DNA of 64,000 nt from Strigops habroptila (lineage: Eukaryota; Chordata; Aves; Psittaciformes; Psittacidae), in contig NC_046360.1 in assembly GCF_004027225.2 (NCBI RefSeq), positions 1,228,001 through 1,292,000 of the forward strand, in the 5' to 3' direction. This document shows, piece by piece, positions 53,867-64,000 of this stretch; position 1 is the first letter of the stretch; every line of letters starts with the position of its first letter. The notes beneath the pieces were generated by a model. It was not told the DNA's origin. It made no database searches and saw only the letters and a list, made by a program, of their open reading frames with translations. The position numbers were made by a program, and so were the translations under genes.

Positions 53867-56800
53867 ATGGCGAAGCGGCTGAGGAGCAGCGAGGTGTGCG
53901 CGGACTGCAGCGCCCCGGGTAGGCACCGGCACCGGCACCGGACCCGCGCACGGCGGATCCCCGCGCAGGGGGCGCGGGCAGGTGGCGGCCGGGAGGTACC
54001 GGGGCGCGGCGGGGGGCTCCTGTCAGCGGAGGGGTTCTAGTGGCGCCGCCGCAGCTGCCTTGGAGCGGCCCCTCGGCAGCGGAGAGCCGGATTCGGAGCG
54101 CTTTCGGTGGGCCTCTTCCTGAGGGAGCTTCGGCTTCCCCCCGGTCCGGAGCGCACGGTCCTGCTACTGGCGGGGCCCCCGGGCCCTCGGGGGGCGCCCT
54201 GCGGAGGGCAGGCGGTTGGGAGCAAACCTGGAGCTCCTGCGCTTAGGAAGGAGAGGGCTGTGCAAAGCAGGCGGGCTTGAGGAACTCGGGTGTAAAGAAC
54301 TCTTAGAGTCACGGAGGTAAAAGGTGGGAGGTGGGTGTAGCTGGAAATCCCAGCCTGGTCTGAGTTGGAAGGGACCTTAAAGCTCCTCCAGTCCCAACCC
54401 CTGCCACGGGCAGGGACACCTTCCACTAGAGCAGGTTGGTCCAAGCCCCTGTGTCCAACCTGGCCTTGAACACTGCCAGGGATGGGGCAGCCACAGCTTC
54501 TCTGGGCACCCTGTGCCAGCGCCTCAGCACCCTCACAGGGAAGAGCTTCTGCCTCAGAGCTCATCTCAATTTCTCCTCTGGCAGGTTAAAGCCATTCCCC
54601 TTGTCCTGTCCCTACAGGCCCTTGTCCAAAGAGCATGTAAAAACAATGTTTTTTGGTAAAACACATATTCTTTGTTGATGTGCACCTTGTCAGTCTCGCA
54701 CTGTGGGTCAGTTTGGGAGCTTATTGAAATAAACCTAGTTTTTAGGAAGTCAGTTGCATCTCTTCTGACCATCTCTGGTTCTGCTGTTCTTATATTTAAA
54801 ACTGCCCTTTTTATTTTTCAGCAGCTATGTCTGTCTGTTGTCTTCCCTTCTCAGAGTTACATAGTTCTCGTTTGTGTTCTGTGCCTGTTCTCCCAATACA
54901 ATTACTAACGTACATACTGAAATGAGTTAAAACGCTGTAATCTAGATAACGTGAATGGGCAGAAGATAGGACGTGGGAGAGGAGATAACGACGTTTGTAA
55001 AACAGGACTTTTGTTTAAAAGTAATGAAAATCCGGAATTAACTCCCAGGGAGTTACTTTTATCTTCACGGAATGTTGGTTTTGTGATAAATGGAGCTGTG
55101 TATCTCCTGTGGGCAGTTGTCCCTATCTCACACGGGGCAGTGTGTCTGTGCTTGTAAACATCAGTGATGTTCTGATGCTGAAATAAAGCTGTTTCTGTGC
55201 TTGTATTTGTTGAGCTCGCCAGGACAATGCAGTGTGTTGGAATCATTACTGGGGTAATCTCATAAGATGGCCTTTGATTTTGTTGTGTTGTGACATTATA
55301 GCACTGTCAGGTATTTACTTGATCTTGGTGGAGGAATCTGCTGCCTTACCCATGTATGTAAAGAACTGTTGCTCTGGGGTGAAGCGTGCGTGGTTTTCTC
55401 TCACAGGAGGTGATGTTTCGTGTCCTTCTTTCGTACTTCCTATTCTCAGGCAGGAGTTCATGTTCAGGCTCATGGCTTGGCCTTGCCTTCATCACACGCT
55501 TCCTGTTTTGAATCACCCTGCGTGTTCCTGAAAGCAGAGCTGACCCATCCTCTGGCATCTCCCCTCCTGCATTTTGGTATCGGCTTAAGCATACCTCAGT
55601 CGTGTCCATCATTGGATCTCTTTAAAATGACTCAAATTCCAGCGCAGACGCTTCATTAAATTCAAACTTGAAATAATGATTTTCTCATAACCTGACAGCT
55701 TGCTCTCTGTTCCTGCAGACTAACACTGTGTTCCTTCTTCCTTCCCATGCCCATCTGTTACTTGGGAACCAGTGAATGGTACTAAGCCAGGTATGGATTG
55801 AAGTAAGGAGCTACAAATCATTTTGCAGTTTCACTAACAAAACCCTCTTTCAGTTAAACCAGTGTGACTCAAAACAGGTTGCAGTGCTGAACTTGCCAGT
55901 TCCATCGTGCCTGCTGTCAGGTCTGCTCTGCTGTGTATCGTTTAGGCACCTAAACTGGGCCCTGAGCTGCTCTTGGTCCTTTCTTCAGCTTCCCCAGTGT
56001 TTAGTAGGAGCAAAGAGCGTTCTCTCGGCTCACTGTGGTGAAGTTCTCAGTTCCCTTGTCAAATTCCAGCCTGGTTTGTGTTGAAGGGACCTTAAAGCTC
56101 ATCCAGTTCCAACCCCTGCCACGGGCAGGGACACCTTCCACTAGAGCAGGTTGCTCCAAGCCCCTGTGTCCAATCTGGCCTTGAACACTGCCAGGGATGG
56201 GGCAGCCACAGCTTCTCTGGGCACCCTGTGCCAGCACCTCAGCACCCTCACACAGAAGAGCTTCTGCCTCAGAGCTCATCTCAATCTCCCCTCTGGCAGG
56301 TTAAAGCCATTCCCCTTGGCCTGTCCCTACAGGCCCTTGTCCAAAGTCCCTCTCCAGGTTTCTTGTGAGCTCCTTCTATTGTCTTCCTTTTGTTTTTCTT
56401 TTTTTGTCATCTTTATTTTGCATCACACCATCCCCTGTTCTAATGGTACGAGGTTTTGTCACAGACTGGCCAGATTCCACATAAACGTGGACTGTCATCG
56501 ATGTGATTTCTTTAAGGCAGAATGCACAAGCCGAAATGACAAGCAGTGAGGTATCGAGGTGGATGTAAAGAAACAAACCTGACGGTGACTGTTAGTTAAG
56601 GCAGAGTGAGTACTGGCTTCCAGAAGAGTCCCATTAGTTTATGAATGAGCGTGTGATAAGGTTGCATGTAATGAAAAGGGACGAGGCTCATTAGTGTGGA
56701 AGGCTGCCTCCAGCCTCCGTGGGTTAGGTTAGCACCAATGCATCTCATTTCAGTGCTATTTTTTACCTTCTTAGAAGGGAAAGTTAAAGTAATGCGGTGA

Positions 56801-59800
56801 TTTAGAAGGAGGTTTCTGGTTGTTATTAATTTGGTTTTTAAATGAGGTTATTTTTTCCCCCTCAAACCTGTGCTTTAGTTTGGCTCTGGGCTGTGATGGT
56901 TATCAGCTCTGAGTGGATGCTCCCATCCCTCATGGTTTGAATAGGTTTGCCCACATTGCCTTCAGCACACACACAACATCAACTCTGCTTAAAACCCCCA
57001 GCAGTGATCGGATCTCCTGTTCAGGGAGTCAGTACGTTCATTGCATGGGTCAGAGAAGACTCTTGTGATGCACACTTGCTCAGATATATTCTGACAGGAT
57101 GCAGGAGTTCTCTCATCACATACCAGGCTTGGGTTGTACTCACTTTTTAGCCTCAAACTCATCTCTGCATTTGAAATCAAGAAGAATTTTCCAAAATAGA
57201 AAAGATATTGGATTCCCTTGGCTTTTTTCCTGCGATGGGCCGGATCTGAAGCTCTGTCTCACTACTCCACTGCCTGTTCCTGCAGGGTTCTTGGCACGTC
57301 CAGTTTCATGAGTCACTGACAGAAAACTGGAGTTTCTTCTGGAGATGGAGCTGAGAGCACTGGAGGGACATCACTGCAGTGTCCTCAGTGTCAATCTGAT
57401 GTAACATTCCTACTCAGTTTTACGCTTTCTGATGTTTGAAGCTACATAACAGCTAATATTATTATTTACTACTTCATCTCCCTCAGTTGTCTTTCTGGTT
57501 TGCTTATGAGATGGCTCCAGTTTGGATCTATCCAGAGTTGAAGTGAATTAGCTTGACAAGTTTTGATTTTACTGACCCTTTACTTGGCACATGCATCTTT
57601 CTCTTTTTTTTTTTTTTTTTTTTATACTGTGATACTCTTGGGTGTTTTTATTATTTAATGTGGAAATTAAAAATCATTGAATAATACAGAACTGAAGACT
57701 GAGTAGTATGGGAAAAAGCATGACTACTTTACCTCTTTTTACTTACGGTCTTCGGAGTTTTTCCAAACTCAGTAGGTAGGTGCTTTGTTAGACTGTACTT
57801 CTGCAGGACTGCACAAAATTACAAGTAAGCACTTGAAGGAGGTAGTAAGTTGAGCATCCTGTTACTCTCACAAAGTATTGTCACAGGAAGAACTACTCAG
57901 GCTGTTCTCAGAGTCCCACATCCCCACTAAGCACAAGAACTGGTATTTCCCCAGCACTCACAGCCCATGTACAATGCTCATAGCCTGGCTAAGGAGTAAA
58001 GCTGAGGTTAGAAGGCAGGGCTCCTGGTTTTAGACTCTGGGTTTGACATGCGTGTTGCCTTCTGTGTTGTAATTTGTGTGTTCTTTTTCAGATCCCTGCT
58101 GGGCATCGATAAACAGGGGGATTCTGATCTGTGACGAGTGCTGCAGTGTTCATCGAAGTCTGGGGCGTCACATCTCTCAAGTGAGGCATCTCAAGCACAC
58201 CCCATGGCCTCCAACACTGCTGCAGGTAAAGAGTAAAACTGTGTCTTCCTTCAGTAAAACTACATATATGAATGTTTTGTGGAATTCATGGGACTTTGGA
58301 CAAGGGCCTGTGGCGACAGGACAAGGGGAATGGCTTTAACCTGCCAGAGGGGAGATTGAGATGAGCTCTGAGGCAGAAGCTCTTCCCTGTGAGGGTGCTG
58401 AGGCGCTGGCACAGGGTGCCCAGAGAAGCTGTGGCTGCCCCATCCCTGGCAGTGTTCAAGGCCAGGTTGGACACAGGGGCTTGGAGCAACCTGCTCTAGT
58501 GGAAGGTGTCCCTGCCCGGGGCAGAGGGTTGGAGCTGGAGGCGCTTTAAGGTCCCTTCAACCCAAACCAGTCTGGGATGCTGTGAATTTACATGGAAGGT
58601 CACCTTCGACTTTTCTTCCAGACTTTTGCAATGCATCTGCTTCAACCTAAATTTTGAATATATAGCAAGCCTCTCTTCAGTAGAGCTGCTGTTGGGAAGA
58701 GGAGAGAGTTTTAAGGGGGTTCTTTTTACGTTCCATGTAACAAGCTCCTAAGCCTGTGCCTGGTTCTGATACCCCAGTCAGATATGGATGCTGGCACATG
58801 GCGTGTGCATCTCTTGGCTTGCTGTCTGTGTGAAAGTAATTACAGGCAGTTGAGCAGTCAGTCTGTGCAGTTAGCAGCAAAATGCCTTTCCTGCCTGTTT
58901 GTGTTCCCTTTGGATTTCAGATGGTGGAAACGCTGTATAATAACGGTGCAAACTCCATATGGGAACATTCCTTGCTGGACCCTGCCTCTGTTATGAGCGG
59001 GAGGCGCAAAGCAAGCCCACAGGATAAAGTGCAGTAAGTGCAAAATGACAAAGGTTGTATCCTTGTAGAAGTGGGATTATTTTATTCAGCAGTGACAGAG
59101 GCAGCAAGTTATCCATGGGGACCTGGTGATAGTTGTATTGCAGGAAGAGAACAGGAGTAAACCAGTCATTTGTTCACCTATTGACTTATTTTCTACCTTT
59201 TTTTTTTTAATTTACAATGATTAATTTTTAAAAATTTATTGCAAAAATGGAACTAAATTGCTTGAATTCTCTGAGCTATTGACTCCTGACCTCTGGCTTT
59301 GGATAGCGAGCACCTGTACTTGTACTTGAATCAAAAGATGTTTTAATTCTCACACCATGTGCTTCAGTTAAGTGAGCTCTGCTGATGGGATTGAGATTAG
59401 TTGATGAATTACACAGAAGTTAAGGTTTCTGTCACTGAATATGCTGCTCCATTTGAAAATGTAATGGCTGCATGTAGTAATTATATATCTTAAGTTGGCA
59501 TGATGTTAAGTTCAGTGTTTACTTGTAAGAAATACGCTCTGCGTCCTAGACTCTGCAGATGTTTTGATGTTTGTAACAGAAATGTGTTCTGTATAGTTAA
59601 CCAAACTGCACTGATTGTGCTTTTCGTGGCTCTAACGTTCCTACAATAGCAAGCAAAGATTTAATAGTCTTCACTTGTGAATCTTCCTTTTCCTAGACCA
59701 TCTGTATCAATGGGAAAGCATTAATATATATTTTCTCTCCCTTCTGTTGCTTGGGTTTCTCTTTACAGTCCCAATAAAGCAGAATTCATTAGAGCTAAGT

Positions 59801-62800
59801 ATCAAATGTTGGCGTTCGTTCATCGCTTGCCGTGCCGTGAGGATGACAGCGTCACTGCCAAAGACCTCAGTAAGGTCAGTGCGGGTGTTCTGGCACGCTG
59901 CAGGGGCTACAACTTGGGTGTAACAGAGCAGTGAAATCTGACTGAATTCAAGCAGTTTCTTTTGACTTAACTGTTGCTGTTCTCCAGCACTATACTGGAG
60001 ATGTTGGTGGTTGAGAGGCACCAGTTTAGATTAACCTGGAGAAAAACACTTACACGAAGGAGCTATAGCAAGAATTCTTGCATACCCGTTTCTGTAAGCA
60101 TGGCTGAAAAAGCAAATGCTGAATTACAGTAATTGCTGCTGAATTAAGTACAATTCTGCTTCTCTTTCAGCAACTCCATTCCAGTGTGAGGACAGGGAAC
60201 CTGGAGACGTGTCTGCGACTGCTCTCCTTGGGAGCTCAAGCCAACTTCTTTCACCCTGTATGAACACTTTCTTTGTTATTTTGATATACAGTCAGTTCCT
60301 GCAGTTTGTGATAGTTACATTGATTTCAGCTGATGCACATTGTAATTCAGACCTGTTAAGTGAGTATTTTCCTTACTAACTTGTAGGAGAAAGGCAACAC
60401 CCCGCTCCACGTGGCTGCCAAGGCAGGGCAGACTCTACAGGCAGAGTTATTAGCGGTTTATGGCGCTGATCCTGGCACGCAAGATTCCAATGGGAAAACT
60501 CCGGTTGACTATGCAAGGTAGAAGGCTCGGAAATACACGATGCTCTCATATATTCACTGATGTCTGTAAATCACATGATAAAAAAAATCTATATCTCTGA
60601 TCATTTTTTGATGTTTTGTATGTCTCAAAATGAGTAACTGATGTAACTTGTGTTTGTATGTGTGTGAACCAGGCAAGGGGGGCATCACGAGCTGGCAGAG
60701 CGCCTGGTGGAGATCCAGTATGAGCTCACAGACAGGTTGGCTTTCTACCTCTGTGGCAGGAAACCAGGTGAGAGTTAAAAACTGCGCTCTCAGAGCTTTC
60801 AGTGTTAATTATAGGATGGTTCAAAGTATGGTGTGCAGTCCTTGGGTCAGTGTCACTACACGTTTTATAGACATTTCAAATATTCTAAGTTTGTATAAGC
60901 TGTACTGGAAGAACTCAAGAAAGTACAAGATGTAAAATTAGCAATAACACGTTTAAAATTCATTTACGTAACACATTTTTCACAACTATGTGTTCTGTAA
61001 ATGGAATACCCCTGGAAATGTGGAGGAACCTACGTGTGAGGTCAGCTGAGTGCTGTTGAACTTCAAGGAGTGAATTGCAGGGAAATGACAGGTTTTGTGC
61101 ATGGTGAATAGTCTGCAAGAGATGATACAGGAACTCTTTCAAGTCGTTTCTTCTCACTGAAATTCAGTTAAGTGGGTGCCTATTGAACACAAGCACACTA
61201 ACTGATTTTTAGCCATTAGGTGCCATAAAGACTCATGTGATAGAACTTTTTAATGGAATTTTAATATAGTTGATAAGCCTTAATTGGAAGCTTTGATAAC
61301 ACCAGGAAATTGTGATAGAAGCTTTCTTTTAAGACTTGCTAGCTTCCTGTAATTGGAAATTGATGAGTCATTACATGCAAGATAAATTGCTCTGTTTGCC
61401 TGTTGCATGTATTCTTGGGTTTCTCCTTGCTGTGTCTTTTAGTAACGCTGAGTACCGGCTGTATGTCCACACAACATTAAAACTATAATCCAGTAACAAC
61501 CTGTTAAAATGCAATTTGTTTTACCCTCTAGAGCATAAAAACGGACAGCACTTTGTGATACCTCAGATGGCAGACAGGTAAGTCCTTGATTCCATGGCAT
61601 GGCTGAAACCAGCAAAATAAAACCCCCTAATAATTAAGCTTCCTTTCCTTTCTGAAGCAACTTTCAGGCTTCTTGTTATTCTCCCTCTATAGTGTGTCTT
61701 TTGTGCCACTATCACTCTTGGAAGCTTTTTTTCCCCTACAAAGAATATTGTCATTTAAAAAAAATCAGAAAACTGAAGAAGTTGAGTGTATTTGTTAAAA
61801 TGCAGGGGAAGGTGGGACAATTATGTTAAGGAAACACACATGGGGATTCCTGGGAAACAGATTTGTAGATAATTCAAGGACCAATTGAGTTAGTTTCCTG
61901 ATACTTATAGTTTCCTGATAGCATTTTGAAACTAATACTTGCAAGAAAGCTGCATTTTTCTTTGAAAGTATTTGTAATTTAGGTCATCTGAGTGCTTTTA
62001 ACTTTTGGTTACAATCAATGAAATCATGTTTGTACAAAACATATCAAGTATTAATCCTAAGTCCCTGTTTCTCTTTCATTGCTGTGCAATTGGGAATAAG
62101 GCGGCTGTGAGTAAACTACTGTTCCATTTATTGCTTGCAAAATTGCCATGAAAAACTAATAAAATGATGGAAACTGTGTAATGGTTGGTAAATACTTAGT
62201 GTTAACATCTGTAGTTCTTTTAGATAAGCTGTGTTTAGCTGTTGGATGAATTACTGTGTATTTTCAGCGCAGTGTTTTGCAGAGCAGAGTAAGTATCATT
62301 TGCCTTGTAGCACAGAGAGGAAGTTGACGTGCAGAGAAGAGGGCTTGTTCAGAGATGCTGCTGAGAGCGCAGAGCCTGCAGTACAACCTGCCTTACCTCT
62401 GCATCGTGTCCTCTGCTCTGGTCTCTCTCTTTTCCATCCCCTTGTCTAGGTGACTGCCTACACAAACTCTCTGTGATACCAGTTAATTATACAGAGGTTT
62501 TATTTGAGCCTTTCCAGCCTTGTAGGTCAGGGGAGTCTTCCCCTGGGTGGTATAAATGTAGACTCACAATGTATCAGCTTCCTGATCTGTGGCTCTGATG
62601 ATAAATTCTCTTGAACTGCACAATTTTCATCTTGTGCCTCATTTTTAAGGCTGGAAACCAGTAGAAGAGATTATTTCCTGAAGAGTACAGAATAATTTTG
62701 AGTGTAGCCCTATGGCTGTGGCCATTTGCCAGCCTGATGCTCCCCCACCTCCCGCACAGCCCAGTGGAACAAGTCCCATGTGTTTTGTGTGGGCTGGAGT

Positions 62801-63187
62801 TGTGGTCAGAATGATCATATTGTTCAGATGCCTCACAGAAAGCATTTTGTTGCAGCACAGCTTGACTGTGGCTTGAGCTACACAGATGGGGATATTTGCA
62901 TGCCAAAGGGTCTTTGGGATTCTTTTAAGTTGTTTAGAAAAAGCTTAAGAACATGCTAATTATGATGTTAGCAATATTAGTGAGATCAATGTGTTAAAAA
63001 CTTTATTAAAATACTAAAAGATTTAAGGAGTTTCAAGTAAAAGTGACATTTAATCATTGAATTACCAAAATGTAGAATCTGTTTAAGCAAGCTAGTAGAT
63101 GCTGTAGATGTAATGATCACTTCTTGTTTTCATAGCAGTCTAGATTTATCAGAACTCGCAAAAGCAGCCAAGAAGAAGCTTCAGTCT
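53867..63187 (+). CDS. GIT2: GIT2, ArfGAP / GRK-interacting scaffold, 5' part; 3' end outside window
   Basis: Nine coding exons: 53867-53918, 58092-58225, 58921-59033, 59769-59874, 60171-60257, 60387-60517, 60673-60767, 61532-61577, 63136-63187. Phases agree (816 nt, 272 residues). The start MAKRLRSSEVCADCS matches the GIT2 N terminus. Residues about 1-124 are the ArfGAP domain: a CxxC...CxxC zinc finger (CADC, CDECC) and the catalytic arginine in SVHRSLGRHISQVRHLKHT. Ankyrin repeats follow at about 135-230 (TGNLETCLRLLSLGAQANFF, EKGNTPLHVAAKAGQTLQAE). The Spa2-homology region that binds PIX begins near residue 263 (SSLDLSELAKAAKKKLQS); the later PIX, coiled-coil and paxillin-binding parts lie beyond the right edge. 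GIT2 inactivates Arf6 and scaffolds PIX/PAK at focal adhesions and endosomes. Residues RLPCREDDSVTAKD and the KRLRSSEVC start fit GIT2 better than GIT1. Confidence 0.96.
54346..54631 (-). mobile_element. Young CR1 LINE 3' end, minus orientation
   Basis: Minus strand reads ctttggacaagggcctgtag, the GAGCTCTGAGGCAGAAGCTC block and the ctgctctagtggaaggtgtc block, ending at ctgggatttcc. The usual ATTCTATG tail is lost or altered. Confidence 0.92.
56066..56364 (-). mobile_element. Young CR1 LINE 3' end, minus orientation
   Basis: Near-identical to the 54.3 and 22.9 kb copies from agaaacctggagagggactt on the minus strand to the caaaccaggctgg words. Tail absent. In GIT2 intron 1. Confidence 0.92.
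57604..57623. repeat. T20 homopolymer
   Basis: Twenty T bases in GIT2 intron 1. No adjacent SINE body was recognised. Confidence 0.85.
58292..58583 (+). mobile_element. Young CR1 LINE 3' end in GIT2 intron 2
   Basis: From ctttggacaagggcctgtgg to accagtctgggatgctgtga, same orientation as GIT2, in the 695-base intron between exons 2 and 3. It makes up over 40% of that intron. Confidence 0.93.
61578..63135 (+). other. GIT2 intron 8
   Basis: 1.56 kb of AT-rich intron without recognised repeats or genes. The other GIT2 introns, including the start of the next one at 63188-64000, likewise show nothing beyond the CR1 copies listed. Confidence 0.7.
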
Positions 63188-64000
63188 GTAAGTAAAACTT
63201 TGTCTAAATGTAGCAAACTCTGCTCTTCATCTTTCAGGCTAGTTTCAGCTTCTGTTAATTCCTGCATCAATAAATGTCAACTCCAGCAAGTTAAAAGTCT
63301 GGAGAAGACCATGAAAATAGGCAGAGATGGAGGAGCAGAGAGGATGACAAATCCATGACAGAGATAGTCTTGTGTGAGGCAGTATCTCAAGGTCTGTCTC
63401 CCCGGTTCAGAACCTTGAACTTTGTTATTTGTCTTGCTGTCATGTGTTTTATATCAATCTCTATGTTAAATGTTACTGTTTGCCTTTAGCTTTCTGGAAA
63501 GCCAGACTAGTGCATTAGTCTCTGCTAATTAGTTGCTAGCAATGCCAGCTCACTATTTTGACTGAAGTGTGGGTGACCACATCCTTGTACACGTTAGACT
63601 GAGGATATGTTTTCCCTCTACTTAAAGGTTTTTGCTGTCACACAAGTAGCTCTCTTGACCCATCCACTGTAGGAGCAGAGTTTGAAACACACAGGCATGT
63701 TGTGAGTCCTCACTGGTCAGTTAAAGCCACATCGGCAGTGGCGTTTGGATACCTGGTTCCCACAGTAGGTCTGCGTCACCCCGAATACACGAGGTCTTTT
63801 GGGGATCAGATAGGAGAGAAAAAAATCCTTTCACCAGTACAGGAAAAGTGTGAACAGTGCTGTTGTCTGTATCTAGCGATTGTGTGGTTGTGTATGTCTG
63901 TGTCATGGATTACTTTGCTACGCAAGCTAAGAAACAAGCAGTGACACAGGCTGAAAAGCAAGAGCAGGGTTCTGCCTTTATATTTTCTGTTTAAAGATTT

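Larger units (their letters stand above)
53090..54240. promoter_or_regulatory. Bidirectional CpG-island promoter of ANKRD13A and GIT2
   Basis: Dense CpG island between divergent genes whose start codons are 1.36 kb apart (52510 minus, 53867 plus). It contains an NRF1 palindrome (GCGCATGCGC, 53789-53798), a YY1-type AACATGGCGGC (53724-53734), and many GC boxes (for example GGGGCGGGCGGGG near 53770). No TATA box was seen. The same head-to-head arrangement exists in human. Confidence 0.85.
53919..58091 (+). other. GIT2 intron 1 with two CR1 copies
   Basis: 4.2 kb. The first 320 bases are still CpG-rich. CR1 elements lie at 54.35-54.63 and 56.07-56.36 kb, and a T20 run at 57604-57623. No gene was recognised. 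Confidence 0.7.

Noticed and set aside
52608-53868. Long reading frames (up to 300 codons) on both strands of the ANKRD13A/GIT2 CpG island
   Set aside because: Low-complexity products of C-runs and CpG-rich DNA, with no splice context and no recognisable domain.
25124-58549. Recurring peptide beginning [17 protein letters not shown] or [18 protein letters not shown]
   Set aside because: The same frame appears in every young CR1 3' end in one or the other orientation. It is translation of repeat untranslated sequence, not a gene family.
63188-63358. Continuation of the GIT2 frame after KKLQS
   Set aside because: A canonical donor (gtaagt) follows at 63188 and the downstream residues do not match the known GIT2 continuation, so they are intronic.
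1-64000. tRNA, rRNA, snoRNA, microRNA, CRISPR arrays, bacterial-type operators or origins
   Set aside because: None could be supported by eye; the window is ordinary vertebrate nuclear DNA. Small intronic RNAs would need a covariance-model search.

Overview
This is vertebrate nuclear DNA, almost certainly from a bird. It holds split genes with GT-AG introns, CpG-island promoters, compact GC-rich introns and many 5'-truncated CR1 LINE 3' ends with the avian ATTCTATG-type tail. The gene content suggests the equivalent of chicken chromosome 15. The species cannot be told from the sequence.

Layout: (1) 1-25.1 kb, minus strand: the 5' two thirds of SGSM1 (RUN-TBC Rab GTPase-activating protein), 16 coding exons from the start codon at 24967 to the first part of the TBC domain at 540; the rest lies beyond the left edge. 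(2) 25.1-30.1 kb: intergenic, with a recent CR1, an AT-rich block that looks like an enhancer, and a duplicated short element. (3) 30.1-36.7 kb, plus strand: an intact 13-exon, 583-residue SLC6 transporter that is closest to the serotonin transporter but clearly distinct from it. (4) 37.2-39.0 kb, plus strand: a 2-exon gene for a 60-residue single-pass membrane protein, positionally a candidate for C12orf76. (5) 39.0-52.5 kb, minus strand: complete ANKRD13A, 15 coding exons, 590 residues. (6) 53.9-64 kb, plus strand: the first 9 coding exons of GIT2 (ArfGAP, ankyrin repeats, start of the Spa2-homology region), running off the right edge. ANKRD13A and GIT2 are divergent across one CpG island.

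All exon joins were checked by reading phase. Phases agree throughout for SGSM1, the transporter, the small gene, ANKRD13A and GIT2, so none looks like a pseudogene.

The main finding is the transporter and its setting. From memory of the human map, ANKRD13A-GIT2 (12q24.11) and SGSM1 (22q11.23) are separated, with no SERT-like gene at either place, while their paralogues ANKRD13B, GIT1 and SLC6A4 lie together on 17q11.2 and SGSM2 is on 17p. The window therefore looks like the sister block from the early vertebrate genome duplications, still holding a second serotonin-transporter gene that mammals appear to have lost. Its ion-site residues are intact, but three substrate-pocket positions carry the noradrenaline/dopamine-transporter residue type. 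The genes share no single pathway: SGSM1 and GIT2 act on small GTPases in membrane traffic, ANKRD13A binds ubiquitinated receptors at endosomes, and the transporter moves a monoamine-like substrate.
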